A DNA stretch of 21,461 nucleotides from Sphingobacteriaceae bacterium UBA6709 (GCA_002454425.1 DKIV01000016.1:1-21461), one strand, 5' to 3'. Numbered from the stretch's first letter, positions 1-7,819 are shown. The notes: generated from the sequence alone by a model not told the origin. A program made the numbers and translations.

Positions 1-8
1 CGACTATT

Positions 9-52
9 GCCCATAACATGTCGATGAAATGCCCATGAAATGTCGATGACCG
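9..52. repeat. Two-copy 22-bp imperfect tandem repeat
   Basis: Two adjacent 22-bp units (9-30 and 31-52) share GCCCAT at their start and a 10-bp core ATGTCGATGA (18-27 and 40-49), with 17 of 22 positions identical by eye. With only two copies it may be the edge of a larger array lying outside the window, or chance. Confidence 0.4.
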
Positions 53-72
53 GTGCTGTCAGATACGAAGCA

Positions 73-103
73 GTCCCGAGTCAGTCTCGAACCAGGTAGG
101 TAG
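73..103 (+). repeat. End repeat, left copy
   Basis: This 31-bp stretch matches the reverse complement of 21411-21441 at 27 of 31 positions, including a perfect 16-bp core GAGTCAGTCTCGAACC. The two copies face each other across the whole window. Because the DNA between them is core chromosome, they are more likely members of a dispersed repeat family than the ends of a transposon. No transposase is seen. Confidence 0.55.
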
Positions 104-455
104 CAGTCCCTTTGCCGAGGGGCCGGAGGGCGGCCAGGCAGACGATTCCATTCAGGAACCAGGCAAGCAAAGTATATAACCAATAAGAAATGTTTTTAAC
201 GATCATGTGCAATGACATTAACACACTACCAATCAACATATTAAACCTTTAAACCATGCAGGAATAATACTGATTAAACTTATAGTATAAATTTTAAACG
301 CTAATTGGTGGACTATTTTCCAACTCGACGGGCTGAGCTATAAGAAAAGGCTGACTGCTGATAATCAAATATATCTGACAAAAAAGCCCCATGAAATAAA
401 ATATTATTATCAGTGCTTCGTCATGAAAATATGGAGTGTAAAATAAATGTTACGA

Positions 456-475
456 TTAATCAATCGATTGATTAA
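456..475. promoter_or_regulatory. Probable TetR operator (20-bp palindrome)
   Basis: TTAATCAATCGATTGATTAA is a perfect palindrome centred between 465 and 466 and ending nine bases before the tetR start codon. Its right edge overlaps the -7 promoter element at 473-480. TetR-family dimers bind this kind of inverted repeat, and the location means a bound repressor would block RNA polymerase, so autoregulation of the whole efflux operon is the natural inference. No second copy was seen elsewhere in the window. Confidence 0.75.
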
Positions 476-480
476 CTTTG
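473..480 (+). promoter_or_regulatory. Promoter -7 element of the efflux operon
   Basis: TAACTTTG matches the Bacteroidota -7 consensus TAnnTTTG. Only four bases separate it from the ATG at 485, so transcription is expected to begin at or within a few bases of the start codon, giving a leaderless or nearly leaderless mRNA. No clear -33 TTG was found at the usual spacing. Confidence 0.6.
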
Positions 481-484
481 CATC

Positions 485-1099
485 ATGAAAGAAGACAAGA
501 AGGAGTTGATTCTCGAGACAGCCGAGCGACTTTTTTCTGAATTAGGATACAACGGAACCTCTACCCGGGCAATTGCATCAGAAGCCGGAGTAAATATGGC
601 AATGCTGAATTACTACTTTGGTTCGAAAGAAGGATTATACAAAGCAATCTTCGAAAGGAAGTTTAAGGGTTTTCATCAGGTACTTGTAGACATCAATGAA
701 GAAGACATCAGTTCGTGGGATAAGGTAAAGAAGTATGTCACCGTATATGTAGACCGACTGTCGACACAGACCTGTTTCCAGAAGTTAATACAATATGAGC
801 TGTCGCTCCTTAGCCGTTCAGTTACCAGTGATTACATTATTGACGCCATGGTATTAAATACGATGGAGCTGAAAAAGATCATCAACGACGGAATAGCGCG
901 CAAAGAGTTTAGAAAAATTGATACAGAGTTGTTGCTGGCTACTTTATTTGGTACAAAATATTACCTGATAAACTTCTCGCCGATCGCGTCACGCGTTTTC
1001 GGCCAGGATTTAAGTCTGCAGTCAAACCTTGATAACGATATCAAACCGCGTATGAAAGCTCATTTCATTTCTCTTTTAGAAGCGTACTTACTACCATAA
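485..1099 (+). CDS. TetR/AcrR-family transcriptional repressor
   Basis: A 204-residue protein of normal TetR-family length. The N-terminal DNA-binding domain begins almost at residue 1 (KEDKKELILETAERLF) and contains the helix-turn-helix around residues 25-50, with the hallmark stretch TRAIASEAGV followed by LNYYFGSKEGLY. The rest is a variable ligand-binding/dimerisation domain whose inducer cannot be read from the sequence. It is the first gene of an efflux operon: the next gene starts 17 bases after its stop. It very probably represses its own operon through the palindrome at 456-475. The start at 485 is preferred because the conserved domain leaves no room for a later one, even though this puts the ATG unusually close to the promoter. 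Confidence 0.93.
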   Translation: MKEDKKELILETAERLFSELGYNGTSTRAIASEAGVNMAMLNYYFGSKEGLYKAIFERKFKGFHQVLVDINEEDISSWDKVKKYVTVYVDRLSTQTCFQKLIQYELSLLSRSVTSDYIIDAMVLNTMELKKIINDGIARKEFRKIDTELLLATLFGTKYYLINFSPIASRVFGQDLSLQSNLDNDIKPRMKAHFISLLEAYLLP

Positions 1100-1116
1100 T
1101 TTTTGAACATCAAATA

Positions 1117-2481
1117 ATGAACAATAAATACAAAAATCTGAAATCCCATAATTTCAGACTTAAAGGAAACGCGATAGGATTCGCGTTACTCGCCAGTATC
1201 TTTATGTCTGGCATATCTGCCAGCGGGCAGGAAAAAAGACTGTTAAATGTTGAAGAAGCCGTCCAGTTAGGTATCGCAAATAGCAAAGCACTCAAGCTGT
1301 CGCAACAGCAGATTGATGAAGCAGTAAGCCGTTTCAACCAAACGAAAGACAAAGCGCTTCCAACCGCAAGTGCAAGCTACACATATAACCACGCTATGTT
1401 TTTGGGAAGAACCTTTGACGTTCCCGGAGAAAACAAACCGATAAATCTGCCTTCAAAGGCTGATGCCTTTATCGGAACGCTTTCCGTGCAGGAACTGATA
1501 TTTGGTGGCAATTCTCTAAAATACGCCAAGGAATCAACAACCATCCTTACAGACATCGCAAGGCTCGATGCTGACAAGCAAAAAGATGAAATAGCTTATA
1601 AGATCATCAGCGAGTACTACAATCTTTATAAGGTGCAGCAAAGCCTGAAAGTTGTAGACAAGAACCTCAACTCAATTGAGCAGCAGTTGAAGCAGGCGCA
1701 ACAGTTTTTCTCACAGGGTACTGTTACAAAGAATGACGTGCTGCGTTTCCAGCTACAGAAAAACAATATACAGATGACAGGTCTTGATCTTCAGGCTAAC
1801 AAAAAGATCATTAATTACAACCTGAACATTCTGTTGGGACTACCCGAAAGCACAGAACTGGAGGCTTCAACAATAGATAATGCCCTTGCACATTCTGAAA
1901 ATCTAAATACCTTACTTGATACGGCAGTTAGCAAACGACAGGAAATTAAGCAATTCGATTTACGCAACCAGCTTGCTGAAACAAATATCAAGTCAATTAA
2001 AGGCGGATTATTGCCAACGGTAAGCGCGGCGGCAGATCTATATTACATCAATCCTTCGGCAAAAGTAATTCCTCCCAGCGGTACCTTCCTTGCTCCGGTA
2101 TCGCTAGGTGCTACAGTATCCTGGAAATTCGACAAGCTCTGGACAAATAAAAACAAGGTTGCGGAAGCTAAGATCCAACAGGACGAAGCAGTTACCGGCA
2201 AAGCACAGACGATCGATAATATCAAGGAAGAGGTTAACAGAAACCTCCGCAACTATCAGTTGTCAGTAAATAAAATTGAGATCCTGAACAATTCGATTGA
2301 GCAGGCTGAGGAAAATGACAGAATTCTCGCTTCAAAATACAAAAACAACATTGCCTCTGTAACAGACCGTATAGACGCGCAAACGCAACTTTTCCAGGCA
2401 CAGATAAATCTGGAGCTTGCCAAAGCTGATGCCGGACTTGCATGGTACACCCTTCTTAAATCTACAGGTAACATTAATTAA
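1117..2481 (+). CDS. TolC-family outer-membrane efflux protein
   Basis: A 454-residue outer-membrane factor. A basic N-terminus and hydrophobic segment (about residues 15-36, ending near SGISASGQ) look like a Sec signal peptide. The mature part shows the two internally related halves of TolC/OEP proteins: LLNVEEAVQLGIANSKALKLSQQQIDEA opens the first long helix pair (its first 20 residues carry the family pattern), and a similar helical repeat begins near RQEIKQFDLRNQLAETNIK in the second half. TolC trimers form the outer-membrane pore and periplasmic tunnel of tripartite pumps. Its place between the regulator and emrA-like adaptor, 36 bases upstream of the latter, says it is the dedicated channel of this pump. 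The substrate is unknown. Confidence 0.93.
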   Translation: MNNKYKNLKSHNFRLKGNAIGFALLASIFMSGISASGQEKRLLNVEEAVQLGIANSKALKLSQQQIDEAVSRFNQTKDKALPTASASYTYNHAMFLGRTFDVPGENKPINLPSKADAFIGTLSVQELIFGGNSLKYAKESTTILTDIARLDADKQKDEIAYKIISEYYNLYKVQQSLKVVDKNLNSIEQQLKQAQQFFSQGTVTKNDVLRFQLQKNNIQMTGLDLQANKKIINYNLNILLGLPESTELEASTIDNALAHSENLNTLLDTAVSKRQEIKQFDLRNQLAETNIKSIKGGLLPTVSAAADLYYINPSAKVIPPSGTFLAPVSLGATVSWKFDKLWTNKNKVAEAKIQQDEAVTGKAQTIDNIKEEVNRNLRNYQLSVNKIEILNNSIEQAEENDRILASKYKNNIASVTDRIDAQTQLFQAQINLELAKADAGLAWYTLLKSTGNIN

Positions 2482-2517
2482 CAGAACCGCCCATATTTAT
2501 ATATATCACAATCAGTC

Positions 2518-3552
2518 ATGGAACAAACAAAGAAAAGCAATAAAATAATTCCTATCATCCTTGGGGTTTTAATCTTGGGAGGTATCATCTTCGGTGTAAA
2601 AGAATACACCTATTACTCGAAACATGAAGATACTGACGATGCTCAGATCGACGCTGACATCAGCCCTGTGGTTGCCCGCGTAGGCGGATATGTTGATTCT
2701 ATCAATTTTGAAGAAAACGAACATGTGTCTGCTGGTCAGCTTTTAGTTAAACTTGACGAGCGCGACTACAAGCTAAGACTTGAACAAGCAATGGCAGCAC
2801 AGAAAGGTGCTAATGCCAATACTGATGTTTCCCGCTCACAGATCAATACCACTACCGCATCGTCCGCAAATGCCAGAGCAAATGCTGAAGCTGCCAAAGT
2901 GAAACTGTGGAGGGCTACTCAGGATTACAATCGTTATGCAGCGCTGATTAAAGAAGGTGCTATTACACAGCAACAGTTTGATTCAGCTAAGGCTGAAAGA
3001 GATGCCGCTCAGGCAGCATACCAGGCAGCTCAGGATCAGTATCGCGTAGCAGTAGGTAATATCGGAACTTCAAAATCTCAGTTAGCGGTAACAAACATTG
3101 GCGTTGACGAGAAGCAAGCAGACGTTGATTTTGCTAAACTACAGTTATCTTACACGGCTATCAGCTCTCCGGTATCAGGCACCGTATCAAAGAAAAGCAT
3201 CCAAAAAGGACAGCTTATTCAGGCTGGTCAGACACTCTTCAATGTAGTTAATGACAACAGTCTTTATATCACTGCAAACTTTAAGGAAACCCAAATGTCA
3301 GACCTTGCTGCCGGTCAAAAGGTTGATGTTGAAGTAGACGCTTTTCCGGATCTTAAGGTCGAAGGAGAAATTTATAATTTCTCTCCTGCCACAGGTGCAA
3401 AATTCTCGCTCCTGCCTCCTGATAATGCTACAGGAAACTTCGTAAAAGTTGTACAACGTATTCCTGTAAAAATTAAAATTAAGGCTGATACCGCTATCAT
3501 TAAGAAGCTTCGCCCCGGCATGAGCGTGAAAGTTTCTGTCCTTACAAAATAA
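2518..3552 (+). CDS. EmrA/HlyD-family periplasmic adaptor (membrane fusion protein)
   Basis: A 344-residue adaptor. One transmembrane segment lies at about residues 9-28. Next comes TDDAQIDADISPVVARVGG (about 39-57), the typical start of the EmrA/HlyD barrel-sandwich (biotinyl-lipoyl-like) domain. A long alanine- and glutamine-rich alpha-hairpin follows (about 80-200), then the second half of the lipoyl domain around LSYTAISSPVSGTVSKKSI, and a C-terminal beta-barrel ending RPGMSVKVSVLTK. It should bridge the inner-membrane transporter downstream to the TolC-like channel upstream. Its coding region is followed by an unusually long, structured gap before the transporter gene. Confidence 0.94.
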   Translation: MEQTKKSNKIIPIILGVLILGGIIFGVKEYTYYSKHEDTDDAQIDADISPVVARVGGYVDSINFEENEHVSAGQLLVKLDERDYKLRLEQAMAAQKGANANTDVSRSQINTTTASSANARANAEAAKVKLWRATQDYNRYAALIKEGAITQQQFDSAKAERDAAQAAYQAAQDQYRVAVGNIGTSKSQLAVTNIGVDEKQADVDFAKLQLSYTAISSPVSGTVSKKSIQKGQLIQAGQTLFNVVNDNSLYITANFKETQMSDLAAGQKVDVEVDAFPDLKVEGEIYNFSPATGAKFSLLPPDNATGNFVKVVQRIPVKIKIKADTAIIKKLRPGMSVKVSVLTK

Positions 3553-3566
3553 GGATTCGACATGCT

Positions 3567-3593
3567 GTTTGTGCGGCATTGAGCCGCACAAAC
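3567..3593. other. Hairpin after emrA-like gene
   Basis: GTTTGTGCGGC (3567-3577) and GCCGCACAAAC (3583-3593) form a perfect 11-bp stem with a 5-base loop, 14 bases after the adaptor stop codon. There is no T-run on either side, so it is not a standard intrinsic terminator. It could protect the upstream mRNA from 3' decay or set relative expression of adaptor and transporter. Confidence 0.6.
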
Positions 3594-3609
3594 TCCTATA
3601 ATATACAAG

Positions 3610-3654
3610 ATGGCGCTCAAGAAATGAGCATTGCCATCAACACAGGGCAATGCT
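3610..3654 (+). promoter_or_regulatory. Two mutually exclusive hairpins upstream of emrB-like gene
   Basis: Stem A pairs ATGGC (3610-3614) and GCTCA (3615-3619) with TGAGC (3625-3629) and GCCAT (3633-3637), leaving a 3-base bulge. Stem B pairs AGCATTGCC (3627-3635) with GGCAATGCT (3646-3654) perfectly. The stems share 3627-3635 and cannot form together. The block ends 43 bases before the probable emrB start at 3698. This arrangement fits a translational or attenuation switch, but the function is inference. Confidence 0.45.
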
Positions 3655-3697
3655 TCAGGAAAGCTTGCTGTCCAACACAATTAAATTTTTCACGATA

Positions 3698-5245
3698 ATG
3701 GCAGAAAAAGGTTTAAAGAAGTGGGTCATAACGATAACCGTTATCGTCGCCGCGCTGCTGGAACTTATTGACACCACCATTGTTAACGTATCTATACCTC
3801 AAATACAGGGTAATCTTGGTGCTACCCTTGAAGACGTAGCGTGGATTACCACCGGATACGGCGTAGCAAACGTAATTATACTTCCCATGTCGGGTTGGCT
3901 GGGAAGTCGCTTTGGAAGAAAAAACTACTTCCTTACATCCATCATTATATTTACCATCGCTTCTTTTCTTTGCGGAAATGCAACCGGACTCTCGGAACTC
4001 GTTGTCTTCCGTATTATACAGGGTCTTGCCGGCGGTGGTCTTATCTCTAATGCACAGGCAATCCTTTTGGAAACCTGGCCTCCCGAGGAAGTGGGAATCG
4101 CCACAGCCCTCTTTGGTTTAGGTGCGGTTGTGGGCCCGACCGTTGGTCCTACGATCGGCGGTTATATTACCGACCATTACAGCTGGCCATGGATATTCTA
4201 TGTAAATATTCCGGTTGGGATACTGGCTGCTTATTGTACTTACGCATACGTGCGAGAGACGCCCAAAACAGGGCAAGGACAACCCGTCGATTGGTGGGGG
4301 ATATTACTCCTTGCCGTTTCTGTGGGTAGCTTGCAAACCGTATTGGAAAAAGGAGAGTCAGAAGATTGGTTTGCCACCGGATACATTATTGTCCTTACCG
4401 TAGCGGCAGTATTTGGATTTCTGCTCTTTATATGGCGGCAGATGGCTATATCCTATCCCATTGTGAACTTCAAGATCATGCGTCACCGAAGTTTCTCGAT
4501 CGGGATGTTTACCTCCTTCATCCTGGGTCTGGGTTTATATGGATCGATGTTCATCTTCCCCGTATTTTGCCAGTCGCTCCTGGGTTTTACAGCTCAGCAA
4601 ACAGGTGAAATTCTATTCCCGGGAGGTATGATGACCATTGCTATGATGCCATTTGTGGGTATCATGCTGAAAAAAGGCGTTCCTGCGCAGTTTATGGCAA
4701 CCCTGGGACTGATCCTGTTTTTCGTATTCTCGCATATGCTTAGCGGTTCTACGCTTTCATCGGGAACGGAAGACTTTTTCTGGCCGCTGGTGATACGAGG
4801 TTTCGGGATGTCGTTCCTCTTCGTACCGCTTACCACGCTGGCTATTCAGGATCTGAAAGGCGCGGAAATAGGTCAGGGTACAGGGCTTAACAATATGATG
4901 CGTCAGCTGGGCGGATCCTTCGGTATCGCCGCCATTACGACATTCATACACGTACGTCAGGCGGATCACCGGAGCATTCTCCTTGAAAACGTTAACGATT
5001 ATAATCCGGCGTATGTACAACGGTTCCAGGCGTACATCCATACGTTTATGTCTAAAGGCTATACTGCACTTGACGCTCATAACGCAGCATTAAAGGCGGT
5101 GGAAGGAACTATTGCTAAACAAACTATGCTGCTTACTTATGCTGATGCTTACTGGTTAGTAGGATTTATCCTCTTGTGTTCTATTCCGCTGATTTATCTT
5201 CAGAAGTTTAAAAAAGCGGTACCGCTTCCTGCGGACGCCCACTAA
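3698..5245 (+). CDS. DHA2 (EmrB/QacA-type) MFS drug transporter
   Basis: A proton-driven inner-membrane exporter of the 14-helix DHA2 family. Visible hallmarks are the first-helix motif LLELIDTTIVNVSIPQIQG, motif A in loop 2-3 (GWLGSRFGRKNYF), and the antiporter motif C (GAVVGPTVGPTIGGYI). The reading frame opens at 3650, but the start at 3698 (MAEKGLKKW) is preferred: it gives 515 residues, close to the usual EmrB length, and the extra N-terminal 16 residues look unlike the family and overlap an RNA hairpin. It completes the tripartite pump with the upstream adaptor and channel. It sits 145 bases after the adaptor, a much bigger gap than others in the operon. Confidence 0.93.
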   Translation: MAEKGLKKWVITITVIVAALLELIDTTIVNVSIPQIQGNLGATLEDVAWITTGYGVANVIILPMSGWLGSRFGRKNYFLTSIIIFTIASFLCGNATGLSELVVFRIIQGLAGGGLISNAQAILLETWPPEEVGIATALFGLGAVVGPTVGPTIGGYITDHYSWPWIFYVNIPVGILAAYCTYAYVRETPKTGQGQPVDWWGILLLAVSVGSLQTVLEKGESEDWFATGYIIVLTVAAVFGFLLFIWRQMAISYPIVNFKIMRHRSFSIGMFTSFILGLGLYGSMFIFPVFCQSLLGFTAQQTGEILFPGGMMTIAMMPFVGIMLKKGVPAQFMATLGLILFFVFSHMLSGSTLSSGTEDFFWPLVIRGFGMSFLFVPLTTLAIQDLKGAEIGQGTGLNNMMRQLGGSFGIAAITTFIHVRQADHRSILLENVNDYNPAYVQRFQAYIHTFMSKGYTALDAHNAALKAVEGTIAKQTMLLTYADAYWLVGFILLCSIPLIYLQKFKKAVPLPADAH

Positions 5246-5280
5246 AGGTGCTGTCCCAGGGAGGCTATAAAATAAAAAAA

Positions 5281-5307
5281 CCGTCGTATGTATCCTACAT
5301 ACGACGG
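5281..5307. terminator. Bidirectional intrinsic terminator between efflux operon and ahpD-like gene
   Basis: CCGTCGTATGTA (5281-5292) and TACATACGACGG (5296-5307) make a perfect 12-bp stem with a 3-base loop. An A-rich tract (5271-5280) precedes it on the + strand, which becomes a U-run on transcripts from the - strand, so it is a classical terminator for the ahpC-ahpD unit. It can also end the convergent efflux operon. Confidence 0.85.
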
Positions 5308-5513
5308 TATCCCTAATTACAATTAAAAACCTTACCCACATAACTGTATATCATTACATATAACGCCGGGAGTTGCCTCAGTTATTATGGCGGTTAACCT
5401 TGTTACTAAATTACGTATTATTTCGGTTTAAAAGAAGTGTAGAAAGTCATTTTATCCCTGACCATTGTTCTGCAAGGATAAACCACTGTTAACCAAAATA
5501 TTGTAGTCTGATT

Positions 5514-6098
5514 TTAGTAGATAACCTTTCCTGTGGCCGTTACCAGCGAGGCAATACGCACCGCGTCAAAAATACGCTCTTCGGTAGTTCCGAGCTTAAT
5601 AAGCGAATCCTCGTGCGCGTTTACACACATCTCGCATCCATTCACCGCTGAAATTGCTAAACTTAATAACTCGAAGAACTCTTTACCGGTTACGGGTTTC
5701 ATCATGATTTGCATGCGTATGCGCGCAGGGATCTGCGTGTATTTCTCTTTTTGTGTGAAATGACGAAAGCGATAAAAAATATTATTAGACGACAACAGGG
5801 AAGCGCAGGATACAGCTTCCGCGATCTCCTCAGCACTCGCCTCATTCTCCTTAGCAAAGGCTTTATAAAAATCAGCTAATGGCTTGTTAGCGTTATTTAC
5901 CGCTACCGATAATCCAATCAGCCCGATTTCCTTGCCACTCAGGAATTCTGAGCTAAGGGTACTATTATGGTTCAGCTTTAAATCTCTTAAATAACGTGAT
6001 TCACCGGCCTCCAGTAGCTCGATGCTTACGTTTCTATAGTCGGCAGCGAGCCCGAGGCTTTCAAGGATCTCCCCTATTACTTCTGTAGATTCAGACAT
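5514..6098 (-). CDS. AhpD-like carboxymuconolactone decarboxylase-family protein
   Basis: A 194-residue alpha-helical protein of the AhpD/CMD family. The C-terminal half carries the AhpD redox centre NGCEMCVNAHEDSL: cysteines 155 and 158, His162, and Glu143 twelve residues before the first cysteine. The spacing (E-x11-C-x2-C-x3-H) is that of mycobacterial AhpD. The N-terminal half looks like a second, cysteine-free copy of the fold. AhpD passes electrons from lipoylated dehydrogenase complexes to AhpC in mycobacteria. Here it lies 74 bases downstream of ahpC on the same strand, separated only by a hairpin terminator, which strongly suggests the same partnership. No separate promoter was seen for it. 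Confidence 0.88.
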   Translation of the reverse strand: MSESTEVIGEILESLGLAADYRNVSIELLEAGESRYLRDLKLNHNSTLSSEFLSGKEIGLIGLSVAVNNANKPLADFYKAFAKENEASAEEIAEAVSCASLLSSNNIFYRFRHFTQKEKYTQIPARIRMQIMMKPVTGKEFFELLSLAISAVNGCEMCVNAHEDSLIKLGTTEERIFDAVRIASLVTATGKVIY

Positions 6099-6130
6099 AC
6101 TATTCTGTATTATAAAAAAAGTTAAAAAAA

Positions 6131-6151
6131 ATCCCCTTTATAAAAGGGGAT
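6131..6151 (-). terminator. Intrinsic terminator/attenuator between ahpC and ahpD-like gene
   Basis: ATCCCCTTT (6131-6139) and AAAGGGGAT (6143-6151) form a 9-bp stem with a 3-base loop. On the - strand it is followed directly by a run of eight T, so it should end or reduce transcription after ahpC. Because no promoter was seen for the next gene, partial read-through is likely and would give more AhpC than AhpD. Confidence 0.8.
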
Positions 6152-6172
6152 CAGATTTCTTGGTATAGCTGC

Positions 6173-6718
6173 TTAAGCTTGTAAGGTCTCCTGACCTTTT
6201 TCCCAGTTACAAGGACACAGTTCATCGGTCTGAAGACCATCAAGAACACGTAGAACTTCCTTAACGTTACGGCCTACATTAAGATCGTTTACGCAAACCC
6301 AACGAACGATTCCTTGTGGATCGATGATGAATGTCGCGCGGTAAGCGATCTTTTCATTCGGCTCTAAAATACCTAACTCTTCAGCCAGGGACTTAGACGT
6401 ATCGGCAAGCATCGGGAATTTAAGATCACGAAGGTCTTCATGATTGTTTCTCCATGCCAGGTGCACGAACTCTGAATCTGTTGAAGCGCCAATTAACTTA
6501 GCGTCTCTGTCGCGAAACTCGCCATAAGATTTGTTAAACTCAGCGATCTCTGTAGGACAAACGAACGTAAAATCCTTTGGCCACCAGAATAACACGGTCC
6601 AAACGTTATCTTCGTTAGTCATTGATTCAGATGAAAGAGTTTCGAACTCTTTACCTTTTTCTCTGCTAACAACTGCTATCTTTTCAAAACTTGGAAACTT
6701 CTGTCCTATTGTAATCAT
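6173..6718 (-). CDS. ahpC: Peroxiredoxin AhpC (mycobacterial-like cysteine pattern)
   Basis: A 181-residue typical 2-Cys peroxiredoxin reducing hydrogen peroxide and organic hydroperoxides in the cytoplasm. The peroxidatic site is FWWPKDFTFVCPTEI with Cys54. The C-terminus is DELCPCNWEKG, with Cys168 as the expected resolving cysteine and an additional Cys170. This C-x-C ending, and FWPKDFTFVCPTE, closely recall Mycobacterium tuberculosis AhpC (ELCACNW, from memory of that sequence), which is reduced by AhpD rather than AhpF. The AhpD-like gene directly downstream fits this. Translation starts at ATG 6718; a TAnnTTTG element lies about 30 bases upstream. No OxyR gene is in the window. Confidence 0.95.
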   Translation of the reverse strand: MITIGQKFPSFEKIAVVSREKGKEFETLSSESMTNEDNVWTVLFWWPKDFTFVCPTEIAEFNKSYGEFRDRDAKLIGASTDSEFVHLAWRNNHEDLRDLKFPMLADTSKSLAEELGILEPNEKIAYRATFIIDPQGIVRWVCVNDLNVGRNVKEVLRVLDGLQTDELCPCNWEKGQETLQA

Positions 6719-6746
6719 AACTAAAATGTGCTTTTTTAATCCGGGA

Positions 6747-6754
6747 CAAAAGTA
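6747..6754 (-). promoter_or_regulatory. ahpC promoter -7 element
   Basis: The - strand reads TACTTTTG here, an exact TAnnTTTG match, 28 bases upstream of the ahpC ATG. This predicts a 5' leader of roughly 20-25 bases. No clear -33 TTG was found. Confidence 0.6.
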
Positions 6755-6826
6755 CGGTTCTAGTGGCTAAAAAGCGCGTTTTAGGGCTATCTTAAATATC
6801 TATACCCAATAGACACAATCTATTTG

Positions 6827-7645
6827 TTATTGATTAATATATTTCTTAGCTATATTATCCAGAATAGATTTGTCCGTTTCGGTGAGGTATGGGTCAGTAT
6901 TGCTCTGAACAAAATGTAGCTTAAACGCTCTAATTGCTGCTACGGAATCGCGTGTATCATATCCGATAGCGCGCAGCGCTGTCGCAGCGCTGAAGCCGCC
7001 TGTGACTGCCTGCGCGTAAGGATCGAACCAATATCCGAATCCCTTATCAGCCAGGCGTTTCCATGGAAATAAATTACTTGGATCAACCTTACGCTTGGGA
7101 GCGATATCAGAATGTCCTATAAAATTGCCGGTAGGAATGTTGTACTTCTTTTTAAGATCAGCAAGAAGCATCAATAAGCTCTTAATCTGAGCTTCTGAAA
7201 AAGGCTCGGTGCCATTGTTGTCAAGTTCAATACCCAGGGAGCTGGAGTTAATGTCAAAATCGTTACCCCAGCGGGCTACTCCCGCATGCCATGCGCGCAG
7301 GTAATCGTTCAACAGATGGTAAACGGTGCCATTTTTGGCAATAAGATAATGCGCACTCACCTGTGAACGCGAAACAGTAAATGTCTTCAACGTTTGCTTG
7401 TCGGAGTTCTGCGCCGTATGATGAATGATAACGCAGTTAGGCTTTCGTAAATTAAAGTTTACCGTGCCTACTTCAAAGGCTGGCTGCATATCACCGTAGC
7501 GTGCCTTTTCGGGAACCTTCGTCAGGGGCTTAATAAAACGCTCGGCCTGCTTCCTATAAATTTTGTTAGTAGCCTTATACGGATTTCCCGCGCATGCGGC
7601 AAGGAATAATGTCAATATAAATGATCCTTTAACGTATGATTTCAT
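6827..7645 (-). CDS. AmiD-like N-acetylmuramoyl-L-alanine amidase, lipoprotein
   Basis: A 272-residue zinc amidase that should cut the bond between N-acetylmuramic acid and L-alanine in peptidoglycan or its fragments. The N-terminus is a lipoprotein signal with lipobox LAAC (Cys18). The Amidase_2 domain spans about residues 68-195: zinc ligands are probably His75 (in VIIHHTAQ), His178 (in FIGHSDIAP) and Asp188 (in KVDPS), with the substrate-groove segment SAHYLIAKNGTVYHL between. The C-terminal about 60 residues (ATALRAIGYD onward) look like a small helical peptidoglycan-binding domain. The length, lipobox and domain order match E. coli AmiD. It appears monocistronic, with a possible promoter at 7766-7773. 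Confidence 0.88.
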   Translation of the reverse strand: MKSYVKGSFILTLFLAACAGNPYKATNKIYRKQAERFIKPLTKVPEKARYGDMQPAFEVGTVNFNLRKPNCVIIHHTAQNSDKQTLKTFTVSRSQVSAHYLIAKNGTVYHLLNDYLRAWHAGVARWGNDFDINSSSLGIELDNNGTEPFSEAQIKSLLMLLADLKKKYNIPTGNFIGHSDIAPKRKVDPSNLFPWKRLADKGFGYWFDPYAQAVTGGFSAATALRAIGYDTRDSVAAIRAFKLHFVQSNTDPYLTETDKSILDNIAKKYINQ

Positions 7646-7765
7646 ATGTGAAAATAAATTCTTAATCTTGAGCGGTGCGCCAGAGCATACCGTATTTGCG
7701 ATACCTTATACAGCCGATATCATGGCTTCTCTCGCAACTACAACATTGCAGCGCCTTTAGACAGA

Positions 7766-7773
7766 CAAATGTA
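7766..7773 (-). promoter_or_regulatory. Possible promoter -7 element for the amidase gene
   Basis: The - strand reads TACATTTG, matching TAnnTTTG. It lies 120 bases upstream of the amidase ATG, so the leader would be over 100 bases long. The assignment is tentative. Confidence 0.35.
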
Positions 7774-7819
7774 CTCCAGTAATACTTGAATAAAAGCGAT
7801 TAAACCAAAAAACATACAT

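Larger units (their letters stand above)
1..484. other. Non-coding left end with short repeats
   Basis: No convincing gene lies in these 484 bases. Positions 1-52 contain a two-copy imperfect 22-bp tandem repeat (9-30 and 31-52) sharing GCCCAT and ATGTCGATGA. Positions 70-135 are GC-richer than the surroundings and include the copy of the end repeat (73-103), two GCAGTCCC words (70-77 and 103-110) and a small hairpin GGCCG-N5-CGGCC (121-135). Positions 180-450 are AT-rich and unremarkable. A possible -7 element reading leftwards (reverse complement TATATTTG) is at 366-373, but no gene on that strand follows it inside the window. The right edge is the tetR promoter/operator. Confidence 0.6.

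Noticed and set aside
3650..3697. Longer N-terminus for the emrB-like gene
   Set aside because: The extra 16 residues do not resemble the family and their codons overlap an RNA stem; the ATG at 3698 gives normal length.
5332..5340. DnaA-box-like TTACCCACA (also TTATCCAT at 20813-20820), considered as signs of oriC
   Set aside because: Isolated, mismatched single words with no cluster or AT-rich unwinding element; the origin is probably near but not shown in this window.
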